A DNA stretch of 64,000 nt from the NCBI GenBank assembly GCA_963778385.1, contig CAVZUA010000035.1, positions 62,001 through 126,000 on the forward strand, in the 5' to 3' direction. Position 1 is the first letter of the stretch, and every line of letters starts with the position of its first letter. The stretch is from DATARH01 sp963778385. GTDB taxonomy: Bacteria > Pseudomonadota > Alphaproteobacteria > ATCC43930 > CGMCC-115725. The notes beneath the pieces are model-generated. The model did not search any database, was not told the origin of the DNA, and saw only the letters and a program-made list of their open reading frames with translations. Positions 9,317-17,999 of this stretch are shown piece by piece. The translations under genes were made by a program, and so were the position numbers.

Positions 9317-10108
9317 ATGCCCTACATCGATACTGATCGAGTGAGCCTGTTCTACGAGGACGCCGGCAGCGGTGGGGTTCCCGCGCTGTTGCTGCATGAA
9401 CTGGGCGGCAGCAGCGAGAGCTGGCGCGGCGTGATTCCGCTGCTCGCAGCGGACCGCCGGGTGATCGCCGTCGACATGCGCTGTGCCGAGCGGTCGGAGA
9501 AGCCGCCCGGGGCGTTTGCGCTGGCCGACGTCGCGGACGATCTCGGTGCGCTGCTGGCGGCGCTTGGGCTGGAGCGGGTCGATGTGATCGGCGCAGCGCT
9601 GGGCTCGCTGGTCGGCGCGCTGCTGGCGATACGCCATCGGGCGCGGGTGCGGCGGCTGATGATGGGTGCGGTGGCGCCGGACATGGCCGGGCCGACCCGC
9701 GCCTATGTCGCCGAACGGGCCGCGAAGGTGCGGGTCGTTGGCATGCGCGGCGTGGCGGAGGCGAGCCTGGCAAATTCCTTTCCCGAGACGCGGGCCGTCG
9801 AGCGCGCGGCCTATCGTGCGATCTATCTCGCCAACGATCCCGCCGCGTACGCCGAGTTGTCGCTGGCGCTGGGTCGGCTGGAGCTGACCCCGGCCGATTG
9901 GAGCGCGATCCGCGCGCCGGTGCTGGTGGCGTCCGGGGCGGATGATTTCCTCTGGCCGCCGCCCGTCGGCCGCGAGGTCGCGGCGCTGATCCCCGGCGCG
10001 CGGTTCACGGTGATGGAGGATGCCGGCCATTTCCCGCATCTCCAGGCGCCGGCGAGCCTGGCGCGTCTGGCGAGCGAATTTCTCGGCGGCGATGGAGAAG
10101 GCCGATGA
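9317..10108 (+). CDS. Alpha/beta-hydrolase fold protein with Ala at the nucleophile position
   Basis: The 263-residue protein has the full alpha/beta-hydrolase layout: an oxyanion strand ALLLHELGG, a nucleophile elbow VIGAALGSLVG, an acid strand VLVASGADDFLWPP and a late His in DAGHFPHL. In the elbow, G-x-S-x-G is replaced by G92-A-A94-L-G96, so the catalytic serine is missing while Asp and His remain. It may be a non-hydrolytic member, or a different residue may act as nucleophile. The open frame starts earlier, but ATG at 9317 gives the expected N-terminus. The stop overlaps the next gene's start as ATGA, so it is translationally coupled to the CocE-type hydrolase. Confidence 0.82.
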   Translation: MPYIDTDRVSLFYEDAGSGGVPALLLHELGGSSESWRGVIPLLAADRRVIAVDMRCAERSEKPPGAFALADVADDLGALLAALGLERVDVIGAALGSLVGALLAIRHRARVRRLMMGAVAPDMAGPTRAYVAERAAKVRVVGMRGVAEASLANSFPETRAVERAAYRAIYLANDPAAYAELSLALGRLELTPADWSAIRAPVLVASGADDFLWPPPVGREVAALIPGARFTVMEDAGHFPHLQAPASLARLASEFLGGDGEGR

Positions 10109-11877
10109 GCGGGCGGTCGTTCCAGCTGACGGTGCCGATGCGTGACGGCACACGGCTCAACACCTTTGTGTTTCTGCCGGAGACGGACGGGCCGTGCTGG
10201 CCGGTGATCCTGCACCGCACGCCCTACGGCATCGCCGCGGCCGATGCGCCGCATAAATTCGATCACACGCGCGCCTGGCTGCCCAACCCGGCCGAGCCGA
10301 TGCGCGGCTCGATCCTGCGCGGCTGGCGGGCGATCGTCGCGCACGGCTATGTGGCCGTGTACCAGGATTGCCGCGGCCGGCACGGCTCGGAAGGCGAGGA
10401 CCGCGTCTACGCCGACGACGCCGAGGACGGCTACGACACGCTCGACTGGATCGCCGGGCAGGAGTGGTGCAACGGCCGCATCGGCATGTCCGGCTCGTCG
10501 GCCGGGGCGACGACGACCTTTGCCGCCGCCTCGACCCGGCATCCGAGCCTGCGCGCCTTTTTCGCGCAGGCGGGCGGCTCCAGCATCTATGACGATGTCG
10601 TCTGCGAGGGCGGCGGCATCGAGATGGAGCGGCTGTGGCTGTGGGTGTCGAAGAACATCCCCGGCCTGTCGATGTCGCATCGCGAGGCGGTCATGGCCCG
10701 ATTCGGCGTCGAAGCCGCCGCGCTCGACCGCGCCGCGGTCTCCGCCGGCGAGCGCTGGAACCGGCTCGACGCGGCGCGCCGGACCGACCCACCGTTTGTC
10801 GAGTCGCCCGACTGGATGCACCTGCCGCTGACCGGCTACCCGGATTTCGCCACCTGGCAGCCATTTCTCGACGAGATCATCGACCATCCGGCGCCCGACG
10901 CGTTCCGCGCCCGGCACAATTTCCGCCGCACGATCGACACCCCCGGCTTCCACGTCACCAGCTGGTTCGACATTTTCCAGACGAGCGTCATCGCCGCGTT
11001 CCAGGACATCCAGGCGCGCACCGGCACCCAGAAACTGTGGGTTGGCCCCAACGAACACTACTTTGTCTACGCCAGCAATTTCTGGCCGACGGACCCGTAT
11101 TTCGCCTGGTTCGGTCATTGGCTGAAGGGCGAGCCGAGCGATCTGGTCGACCAGCCGGCGGTCTATTACTCGCCGCGGGCCTGGGTCGACGACCGCGCCG
11201 GCTATGCGCCGATCGATTGGGTCCGCGCCGAGCGCTGGCCGCCGCCCGGCGTCGCCCCGTGCCGGCTTTACCTGTGCGGCGACGGCAGCCTGGGTGATGC
11301 GCCCGCCGGCGCGCCGCTCGGCTATCGCTACGACCCGCGCCGGCCGGTCCCGACCTATGGCGGGCGCAACATGCTGATCGATCCCGGCCCGCTGGACCAG
11401 CGCCCGGCGCAAAGCCTGCCGGATTACGGGCTGATCTACCGCGCCGCACCGCTCGCGGCGGACATGAAGATCGCCGGCAATGTCCGGGTAACCCTGAATG
11501 TCGCTTCGGATTGCCCCGACACCGATTTCGTCGCCAAGCTGATCGAACTGCTGCCAGACGGCTGCGCCATGCTGCTGATGGACGGGGTGACGCGGGCGAT
11601 GTACCGCGATCCGATCGCCGGTGCGCAGAGGCTGGAGCCGGACCGGGTCTATCCGCTGGTCGTCGATCTCGGCGACATCTGCCATACCGTCCGCGCCGGC
11701 AGCCGCATCGAGATCGACGTCACCAGCAGCAATTTCCCGCGCCGCGCCCGCAACACCAACAGCGGCAACCCGGTGCTCGCCAATGACGGCGAGGCGGATA
11801 TCCGCGTTGCCGCCAACACGGTGCATCACGCCCCGGCGACGCCGTCCTTTGTCGAATTGCCGGTGCTTTCCAGCTAA
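10105..11877 (+). CDS. CocE/NonD family hydrolase (X-Pro dipeptidyl-peptidase S15 type)
   Basis: The 590-residue protein belongs to the cocaine-esterase/nonactate-hydrolase family. The N-terminal alpha/beta-hydrolase domain has the opening PMRDGTRLNTFVFLP, the tract VYQDCRGRHGSEGE and the nucleophile motif GMSGSSAGATT (Ser about residue 132). The C-terminal third is the jelly-roll domain (ADMKIAGNVRVTLNVASD, GSRIEIDVTSSNFPR). Members hydrolyse esters, amides or acyl groups; no substrate is evident. It overlaps the preceding hydrolase gene by 4 bases. The pairing suggests a joint role, with this one supplying the Ser-dependent activity that the upstream protein appears to lack. That is inference. 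Confidence 0.87.
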   Translation: MSGRSFQLTVPMRDGTRLNTFVFLPETDGPCWPVILHRTPYGIAAADAPHKFDHTRAWLPNPAEPMRGSILRGWRAIVAHGYVAVYQDCRGRHGSEGEDRVYADDAEDGYDTLDWIAGQEWCNGRIGMSGSSAGATTTFAAASTRHPSLRAFFAQAGGSSIYDDVVCEGGGIEMERLWLWVSKNIPGLSMSHREAVMARFGVEAAALDRAAVSAGERWNRLDAARRTDPPFVESPDWMHLPLTGYPDFATWQPFLDEIIDHPAPDAFRARHNFRRTIDTPGFHVTSWFDIFQTSVIAAFQDIQARTGTQKLWVGPNEHYFVYASNFWPTDPYFAWFGHWLKGEPSDLVDQPAVYYSPRAWVDDRAGYAPIDWVRAERWPPPGVAPCRLYLCGDGSLGDAPAGAPLGYRYDPRRPVPTYGGRNMLIDPGPLDQRPAQSLPDYGLIYRAAPLAADMKIAGNVRVTLNVASDCPDTDFVAKLIELLPDGCAMLLMDGVTRAMYRDPIAGAQRLEPDRVYPLVVDLGDICHTVRAGSRIEIDVTSSNFPRRARNTNSGNPVLANDGEADIRVAANTVHHAPATPSFVELPVLSS

Positions 11878-11888
11878 TTTTGATCCCC

Positions 11889-11990
11889 GTGGCCGGACTT
11901 GACCCGTGGGCCTTCAGCCCACGGACTTGATCCGTGGGCATCCGCGAATAAGTTGAAGCTATTCGTGAACCCCCGGGTCAAGCGCGGGAG
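11889..11990. repeat. Paired palindromic repeat, family B (variant)
   Basis: Units closing over cttgac and ttgatc, with gcccacgg stems and inner ends catccgcgaata / tattcgtgaac, are the inverted counterpart of the copy at 1901. The stretch 11878-12282 (405 bases) has no intact gene. It holds this repeat, the short coding-like remnant at 12030 and the family C repeat at 12169. Confidence 0.7.
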
Positions 11991-12029
11991 AGGCGAAGAT
12001 TTGAGTGCTTCTGTTTAGCCAATCACCCT

Positions 12030-12128
12030 CTATGCCGCCTGCCGGGTCTCGGCGCTCTTCAGGTAGTCGAGCACCCGCTCCGGGGCAAGCCGGCGTGCTC
12101 TGCGACATTTCGCACCGCACAAGATCGT
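12030..12128 (-). pseudogene. Possible C-terminal remnant of an unidentified gene
   Basis: On the minus strand a short open frame ends in a TAG at 12030-12032, with the C-terminus PERVLDYLKSAETRQAA. Its composition is protein-like rather than repeat-like, but there is no start codon or ribosome site and the N-terminal side dissolves within about 35 codons. I do not recognise the family. It may be the leftover tail of a deleted gene between two repeat elements, or chance. Confidence 0.25.
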
Positions 12129-12168
12129 TCTAGTGTTGCTCGCCGATAGATTTGCCCACCCGGCGTCT

Positions 12169-12232
12169 GGTCATACCGGCGAAGGCCGGTATCCAGGGCA
12201 GGGCAGGACCCGGATCTTCGTCGGGGTGACGA
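12169..12232. repeat. Paired palindromic repeat, family C (gtcat..ccggcgaaggccgg..atccagg)
   Basis: The left unit is a hairpin of accggc over gaag... with outer tggtcat and inner atccaggg; the right unit is an inverted degenerate partner ending ggggtgacga. It has the same plan as the copy at 22218. It lies just upstream of the frameshifted amidohydrolase. Confidence 0.65.
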
Positions 12233-12282
12233 AAAAGCGGCGAGACGGACACAGGATCGGTTGACCGGAAAGGAGCGGACAT

Positions 12283-13780
12283 ATGGCTTTCACGGTGATC
12301 CGCGGCGGACGCGCGCTCGACATCGTTGCCGGTACGGCAGATGCAGCCGAGATCCTCGTTGAGGACGACACGATCCGCGAGATCGGCCCGGTCGGCATGG
12401 CCGTCCCGGAGGGCGCGGCCGAGATCGATGCCGCGCACCGGCTGATCCACCCCGGTCTGGTCAACGCGCACACCCACTCGCACGGCAATCTCGGCAAGGG
12501 GATGGGCGATCGCTGGCCGCTCGAATTGCTGCTCACCGCGGCGCCGATGCTGACCGGTTATCGCGGTGTCGACGATCTGCGGCTGTCGGCGCAGATCGGC
12601 GCGGTCGAGATGATGCTGAAGGGCTGCACCGCCTGCTACGATCTGTTTTTCGAATGGCCGGTGCCGACGCGCGCCGGCATGGCTGCGGTCGCCTCGGCCT
12701 ATGCCGAGCTCGGCATGCGCGCGGTGATCGCGCCGATGGTCGCCGACCGCACCTTCTTTGAGGCGATCCCCGGCCTCGCCGAAGCGTTGCCGGCCGAACT
12801 GCGCGAGCGTGTCGGCGCGCTCCGCCTCGCACCCGGCGCGACGACGATCGCGGCGATCCGCGACGCGTTCGGCGCCTGGAGCATCGACCGCGAACTGGTG
12901 CGCCCGGCGGTGGCGCCGACCATCCCGCACCATTGCTCGGACGACTTCATCCTCGGTTGCGCCGGGATCGCGCGCGACTTCGGCGTCGGGTTGCACAGCC
13001 ATGTCGCCGAGTTCGAAGGTCCAGGCGGTCGCCAGCCTCAAGATCTACGGCAAGACGCAGACCGCGCATCTCGACGCCCTCGGCGTGCTCGGGCCGCATT
13101 TCACCGTGGCGCACGGTGTCTGGCTCGACCCGGACGACATGACGCGGCTCGGCGATCACGGCGCCTCGGTGGCGCACAACCCCGGCAGCAACATGCGGAT
13201 CGGCAGCGGCCTCGCCGACACGCGGACGATGCTTGAACGGCGGGTCAATCTCGGCATCGGCACCGACGGCGCGACCTGCGCCGACAACCAGAACATGTAT
13301 GAGGCGCTGCGTCTGGCGTCGCTGGTGTCGAAGGTGCAGGGGCCGGAGTGGCCGCGCTGGCTGACGACGCGCGAGGCGGCGCTGGCGGCGACCGAGGGCA
13401 GCGCCCGTGTGCTCGGCCTCGGCGACCGGATCGGCCGCATCGCCCCCGGCTGGAAGGCGGACCTGGTGATGCTCGACCTCGAGCACCCGAACTGGATGCC
13501 GCTCAACGACCCGGTCAACCAGCTCGTCCATTGCGAGGACGGCACCGCAGTCGACAGCGTGATGATCGGCGGCCGGATGGTCGTGCAGGGCCGCAAGCCG
13601 GTGGGAATCGACCTCGCGCGCCTCCGGGAACAGGCCGAAGCGGCGCGCGAGCGGCTCTACGCCGCCAATGTCGACAACCGTGCGCTCTACGCCGCGCTGG
13701 AGCCGATCGTCGGCAGCTTCTGCCCCGGCCTCGCCCGCATGCCCTACCACGTGCACCGCTACGGCGCGCGTGCGGAGTAG
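12283..13780 (+). pseudogene. Metal-dependent amidohydrolase (TrzA/AtzA-SAH deaminase type), interrupted by a 1-base frameshift
   Basis: Frame 1 runs from ATG at 12283 and encodes HPGLVNAHTHSHGNLGKG (metal HxH), TIPHHCSDDF and GLHSHVAE. The homology then moves to the next frame: SKVQAVASLKIYGKTQTAHL, FTVAHGVWLD, VAHNPGSNMRIGSG and LGIGTDGATCADNQNMYEAL, down to 13780. Removing one t at 13012/13013 (gagttcgaag to gagtcgaag) restores the family consensus HSHVAES and a continuous 498-residue protein. The enzyme class deaminates or dechlorinates N-heterocycles (methylthioadenosine/SAH deaminase, ethylammeline hydrolase and relatives). Every metal ligand is preserved across the two frames, so either the mutation is very recent or it is a sequencing error. 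Confidence 0.85.
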
Positions 13781-13825
13781 TGGCGCGCCGCTGCCCGCGG
13801 CGGCTTTCGGAGCCTGCAGTTATTA

Positions 13826-13913
13826 CCCCCACCCCGACCCTCCCCCGCTTGCGGGGGAGGGAGATTGATGCGCCGGCCCCTCCCCCGCAAGTGGGGGAGG
13901 GTTGGGGTGGGGG
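13826..13913. repeat. Paired palindromic repeat, family A
   Basis: The left unit (cccccaccccgaccc, then a hairpin cctcccccgc-ttgc-gggggagg) and an inverted right unit (cctcccccgc-aagt-gggggagg, then ttggggtggggg) are separated by about 17 bases. It sits between convergent genes: the amidohydrolase and the Mo-hydroxylase large subunit. Confidence 0.8.
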
Positions 13914-13955
13914 CTTGCCGCCGGTGGATGCCGGGTTTCTCCGGCGGTTGCCCGA

Positions 13956-16076
13956 TCAGCTCTTCAGCAGCGCGTCCATGATCCGCTCGCGGTTCAGCGG
14001 CAGGTCGCGCAGCCGCGCGCCGAGCGCCTGCGCGACGGCGTTGCCGATCGCGGCGACGGTGGGGCCGCCGCTTGCTTCGCCGATGCCGAGCGGCGGCAGG
14101 TCGGCGGTCGCCCCGACCAGCTCGCAGAACACTTCCGGTACTTCGCTGAAGCGCACGACAGGATAACTCTCCCAGTCGCGCGAACTGATCCCGGCGCTGT
14201 CGAGCCGCACCCCCTCCTTCAAGGCCCAGCTGATGCCCTGGATCACGCCGCCCTCGAGCTGGTTGAGCGCACCGTCCGGGTTGATCACCAGCCCGGCATC
14301 GGCGGCGCACCATACATCGGTGACGCGCACGACCTCGTCGACCTCGACATCGGCGACGACGGCGCAATAGGCCGCGCGGTTCTTGTACATCGCAAAGCCG
14401 ACGCCACGGCCCTTGCCGGTGCCGGCCGGCAGACCCGGCCGCCAATCCGCCATCTTGGCGACATGCGCGACAACGGCCTGGGCGCGCGGGTCGGTCAGCA
14501 CCGACAGCCGGTAGTCGACCGGGTCCATCCCGGCCCGCTCGGCGAGCTCATCCATCGCCAACTCGATCGCGAAGACGTTGATCGTCGCGCCGAGGCCGCG
14601 CAGCGACGAGGTACGTACCGGCGTCTCGGCGACGAGGTGATGGACGATGCGCTTTGCCGGAAAGGCGTAAAGCGGCTCGCCGTTGCGCGTGCCGCCGCCG
14701 CCGTTCGACTCGGGCGGATCGGCGGGCGGCGGCGCCGGCGGCGGGTCGGGCAGCGCCTCGGCGGCCAGCAGGTTGCCGCCGCCGCCCGGCCGGCTCGAAT
14801 GCCGGCCGCTCCAGATCTCGGTGGTCCAGTCGAGCGGCCGGCCCTCCTCGTCGAGGATCGCGCGCACCGTGGTCAGCATCGCCGGGCTCACCGGTTCGAA
14901 GCCGAACTCCTCCTCGCGCCGCCAGCGCACGCGGACCGGCACGCCGGGCCGGCGCATCGCAATGACCGCCGCATCGGCCGCCGCGTCGTCGGCGCCGTTA
15001 TGCCCGTAGCAGCCAGGTCCCTGCGCGTGCTTGACGGAGATGTGCGCCGGATCGAGCTTCAGCATGCGGGCGAGCGCCGCCTTCAGCGGATAGACGCCCT
15101 GGGTATGCGACCACACCGTCAGATGCCCGTCCTTGTAGAGCGCCAGCGCGCTCGACGGCCCGACCGAGGCGTGCGCGATATGCATGCGCGTAAAACTGGC
15201 CTCGTAGCGCGCCTGGCCGCGTGCGGGATCGACCGGTTCCGGGCCGAGATTGCGGTCGATCGAGGGGCGCTGCAGCAACCAGCGCGCCTCTTCCTGGCCG
15301 GGGTTGATCGGGTCGAGCCCGTCCCACGAGACGTGACCCGGCGCGACCGCCGCCGCGGCATCGACCACGGTTTCGTCGGCGCCGAGGATCGCGACGAAGT
15401 TGCCGTCGCGCAAGATGTCGACCTGGCCCTTGCCGGCGCGGCGGATCGCCGCCTCGTCGACCGTCGCGATCCTCGCGGCGCGGCGCGGCTGGCGGACGAC
15501 GCGAGCATGCACCATGCCGTCGAGCGCCATGTCGTGCACGAAGGACGGCGCGCCGAACACCTTGCCGCCAAGATCGACCCGCGGTGCGCTGTGGCCGATC
15601 GCGCTGTGGCCGCCGGATTTGGGCTTGGCGCTGGCCGTCGCCGCGCTCGACAGGTCGATCGACCGAGCGATCGACCAATAGTCGACGCCGGTCGCGCTCC
15701 CTTGTCGCGTGATGGCGCCGTCGTTGACCGCCAATTCCGCGGCCGGCGCGCCGAGCTGCGCCGCGGCCGCCTGCAGCATCAGGCCGCGCACCTCGGCGCA
15801 GGCGAGGCGCAGCGCCACGCCGCCGTATTGCATCGACTGACTGCCGGCGGTGTAGCCCTCGTTCGGCGTGAGGTCGGTATCGCCGGTCTGGAGGTCGATG
15901 CGATCGGTAGCCACATCGAGTTCGTCGGCGGCGATCTGCACCATCGCGGTCAGCACGCCTTGGCCGATCTCGACCCGCCCGGTCGAGACCGTAACCCGGC
16001 CCGGTGTGGTGAACTCGACCCATTGGTCGAGCCGCGGATTGGTCTTCAGCAGCGGCGGGATCATGATGTCGTTCAT
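13956..16076 (-). CDS. Molybdopterin-binding large subunit of a xanthine-dehydrogenase-family hydroxylase (IorB/NicB-like)
   Basis: The 706-residue protein carries the Mo-binding core of the aldehyde oxidase/xanthine dehydrogenase superfamily in the arrangement seen in isoquinoline 1-oxidoreductase beta and nicotinate dehydrogenase: STGRVEIGQGVLTAMVQIAA near the start, CYGHNGADDAAAD in the middle, and GRGVGFAMYKNRAAY and GISWALKEG late. It hydroxylates a carbon next to a ring nitrogen or an aldehyde, using water. The open frame reaches 16280, but ATG at 16076 overlaps the stop of the upstream 2Fe-2S subunit as ATGA, proving the start. There is no FAD subunit gene, so electrons presumably go to a cytochrome or quinone. 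Confidence 0.88.
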   Translation of the reverse strand: MNDIMIPPLLKTNPRLDQWVEFTTPGRVTVSTGRVEIGQGVLTAMVQIAADELDVATDRIDLQTGDTDLTPNEGYTAGSQSMQYGGVALRLACAEVRGLMLQAAAAQLGAPAAELAVNDGAITRQGSATGVDYWSIARSIDLSSAATASAKPKSGGHSAIGHSAPRVDLGGKVFGAPSFVHDMALDGMVHARVVRQPRRAARIATVDEAAIRRAGKGQVDILRDGNFVAILGADETVVDAAAAVAPGHVSWDGLDPINPGQEEARWLLQRPSIDRNLGPEPVDPARGQARYEASFTRMHIAHASVGPSSALALYKDGHLTVWSHTQGVYPLKAALARMLKLDPAHISVKHAQGPGCYGHNGADDAAADAAVIAMRRPGVPVRVRWRREEEFGFEPVSPAMLTTVRAILDEEGRPLDWTTEIWSGRHSSRPGGGGNLLAAEALPDPPPAPPPADPPESNGGGGTRNGEPLYAFPAKRIVHHLVAETPVRTSSLRGLGATINVFAIELAMDELAERAGMDPVDYRLSVLTDPRAQAVVAHVAKMADWRPGLPAGTGKGRGVGFAMYKNRAAYCAVVADVEVDEVVRVTDVWCAADAGLVINPDGALNQLEGGVIQGISWALKEGVRLDSAGISSRDWESYPVVRFSEVPEVFCELVGATADLPPLGIGEASGGPTVAAIGNAVAQALGARLRDLPLNRERIMDALLKS

Positions 16077-16567
16077 GATTGAGCTCCCGGTGCGGCCCTC
16101 ATCGCCCCCGCTCTCATCATGACAGCGGCGCGCTCGACCGCCTTGAGGATGCGGATATGGCTGCCGCAGCGGCAGATATTGTCGTCGAGCGCTTCGGCGA
16201 TCTCGCGCCGCGTCGGCGCCGGGTTCTGGTCGAGCAGTGCCTTCGCCGAAACCAGGATGCCCGGCAGGCAATAGCCGCACTGCCCGGCCTGCTCGTCGAG
16301 GAAGGCGGTTTGCAGCGGGTGCGGCGCCTGTGGCGTGCCGAGGCCTTCGATGGTCAGCACCGACTTGCCGGCGACGGTGGATAGCGCCCTGCCGCAGGAT
16401 TTCGCCGGCTCACCGTCGATCAGCACCATGCAACAGCCGCATTGCTCGAGGCCGCAGCCGAATTTCGCGCCTTTGAGCCCGAGGTGATTGCGCAAGATGT
16501 CGAGCAGCGGCGTGTCGTCGTCGTCGCCGACCTCGACGGCTTGTCCATTCACGGTGAAAGCGGTCAT
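16073..16567 (-). CDS. 2Fe-2S small subunit of the molybdenum hydroxylase (IorA-like)
   Basis: The 164-residue subunit has the plant-ferredoxin type cluster (KFGCGLEQCGCCMVLIDG ... SCGRAL) in the N-terminal half and the four-helix [2Fe-2S] domain (GQCGYCLPG, NICRCGSHIRIL) in the C-terminal half. All eight cysteines are present. It passes electrons from the Mo site of the coupled large subunit. Length and layout match isoquinoline 1-oxidoreductase alpha and related two-component hydroxylases. It is the first gene of a two-gene operon with an ATGA overlap. Confidence 0.92.
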   Translation of the reverse strand: MTAFTVNGQAVEVGDDDDTPLLDILRNHLGLKGAKFGCGLEQCGCCMVLIDGEPAKSCGRALSTVAGKSVLTIEGLGTPQAPHPLQTAFLDEQAGQCGYCLPGILVSAKALLDQNPAPTRREIAEALDDNICRCGSHIRILKAVERAAVMMRAGAMRAAPGAQS

Positions 16568-16594
16568 GCGTTTCCCTCAGCGGCAGAACTGGCG

Positions 16595-16717
16595 GTGCGT
16601 CCTTCGAGACAGCCGCTTCGCGGCTTCCTCTCAGGATGACGGAGATCATGGCATGGCATCAAGATAAGGCCGTCATCCTGCGAAGCGGGGGGCGATCCGC
16701 GTCTCAAAGGACGCACA
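16595..16717. repeat. Inverted repeat, family D (gtgcgtccttcgagac / gtctcaaaggacgcac)
   Basis: Sixteen-base ends in inverted orientation enclose smaller palindromes (gccgcttcgcggc, tcaggatgacgg / ccgtcatcctg). A related unit with gtgcgtccttcgagg and ctcaggatgag appears at 38650. It fills the spacer between the Mo-hydroxylase operon and the upstream FAD monooxygenase gene. Confidence 0.7.
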
Positions 16718-16722
16718 GGTGC

Positions 16723-17919
16723 TCATCCCGCGCTCACCGCGCCGGCGTCGAAGCCGAAGAGCCATTGCATCGCCTCGGGCGAGCGTTCGCGGGTCGCCGC
16801 CATTGCCGCATCACGCTCCTGCTGCTCGGCGCCGTCGGGCATGTGGTAGCGGTGCTTGTTGGCGCGCGACATCTGCTGCAGCAGGCTGACCCGCGGCAAC
16901 CGTAATTGCTCGTAACGTTTCAGCAGCGCCGCCGGGTCGCTGCCGCCCTTGAGCAAGGCGGAAAGGGCAGCGCCGTCCTCGATCGCCTGCGCCGCGCCTT
17001 GCGCCATGAACGGGTACATCGGGTGGCAGGCGTCGCCGAGCAGCGTCACCCGGGCGGCCGACCAGCGCGGCAGCGGGTCGCGGTCGAACAGCGCCCAGAT
17101 AAAGCAGGTATCGGCTGCGGCGATGATGCGCCGCACCTGCGGATGCCAGCCCTCGAATGCAGCGAGGGCGCGCGCGACGGTGGCGCGGTCGGTCCAGTCC
17201 TCGCGGTTCCAAGTGTCGTGCTCGGTCCAGCCGACAAAATTCAGCAGCCGGCCGCCCGAGACGAAATAATGCACCAGATGGCCGCCCGGCCCGAGCCAGG
17301 ACTGGTTGCCGGGTTCGAGCCCGAGTTCGGCGATGCGCTCCGCCGGCACCAGCCCGCGATAGGCGACGCAGCCGGCGAATTGCGGGTCCTCGGGCCCGAA
17401 CAGCAGCTCGCGCACAGTCGAATGGATGCCATCGGCGCCGACGAGGATGTCGGCCTCGATGCAGGCGCCGTTGGCGAAACGTGCCTCGACCGCATCGCCG
17501 TGGTCGACCAGGGCGGTGAGGCGATGCCCGAGATGGATGCGCTGCTTGGGCAGGCCGGCGGCGATGATCGCCTGCAGGTCGGCGCGGTGCACGGTGAGAT
17601 GCGAGGCGCCGTAAAGCTCGTCGCAAAGCGGGTTGAGTGGCGCCTTTTGCAGCGTGCGGCCGTCGTCCCAGCGCCGCACGTGCGCCGAGATCGGGCGCAC
17701 CGCGGCGCGATCCAGCGATTCGCCGAGCCCGAGGCGGTAGAGGATGCGGGCGGCGTTCGGCCCCATATTGATGCCGCCGCCGATTTCGGTCAGTTGCGGC
17801 GCCTGCTCGTAGACATCGACGCGGAACCCGGCGCGATGCAACCCGAGCGCCGCGGCGAGGCCACCGATCCCGCCGCCGATCACCGTAATCTTGCGCGCCG
17901 CCCCGTTCATCACCGACAT
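16723..17919 (-). CDS. FAD-dependent aromatic monooxygenase (salicylate hydroxylase-like)
   Basis: A group A flavoprotein hydroxylase of about 398 residues. It has the FAD Rossmann motif VIGGGIGGLAAALGLHRAG, the DG motif ILVGADGIHSTVR and the GD motif LLGDACHPMYPFMAQGAAQA. It uses NAD(P)H and oxygen to hydroxylate an aromatic acid; closest in style to salicylate 1-hydroxylase and 3-hydroxybenzoate 6-hydroxylase. Three in-frame ATGs (17934, 17919, 17910) are possible starts with weak ribosome sites. It is on the same strand as the Mo hydroxylase, so hydroxylated heterocycle or aromatic products could be shared. It is divergent from the HlyD/FUSC efflux pair. Confidence 0.87.
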   Translation of the reverse strand: MSVMNGAARKITVIGGGIGGLAAALGLHRAGFRVDVYEQAPQLTEIGGGINMGPNAARILYRLGLGESLDRAAVRPISAHVRRWDDGRTLQKAPLNPLCDELYGASHLTVHRADLQAIIAAGLPKQRIHLGHRLTALVDHGDAVEARFANGACIEADILVGADGIHSTVRELLFGPEDPQFAGCVAYRGLVPAERIAELGLEPGNQSWLGPGGHLVHYFVSGGRLLNFVGWTEHDTWNREDWTDRATVARALAAFEGWHPQVRRIIAAADTCFIWALFDRDPLPRWSAARVTLLGDACHPMYPFMAQGAAQAIEDGAALSALLKGGSDPAALLKRYEQLRLPRVSLLQQMSRANKHRYHMPDGAEQQERDAAMAATRERSPEAMQWLFGFDAGAVSAG

Positions 17920-17999
17920 GACAAGGGCCACCACCCGCCGCTGTCAATCTCGCGCGTGACGCGATCGGCGCGCCATGCGAGATTCCCGCGCGAAAATCG

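Noticed and set aside
9823..11829. 668-codon minus-strand open frame
   Set aside because: It mirrors the CocE-type gene and contains no domain; a shadow frame.
13902..16082. Long plus-strand open frame of 726 codons
   Set aside because: It is antisense to the Mo-hydroxylase large subunit and has Arg/His-rich shadow composition, as expected from GC-rich codon use.
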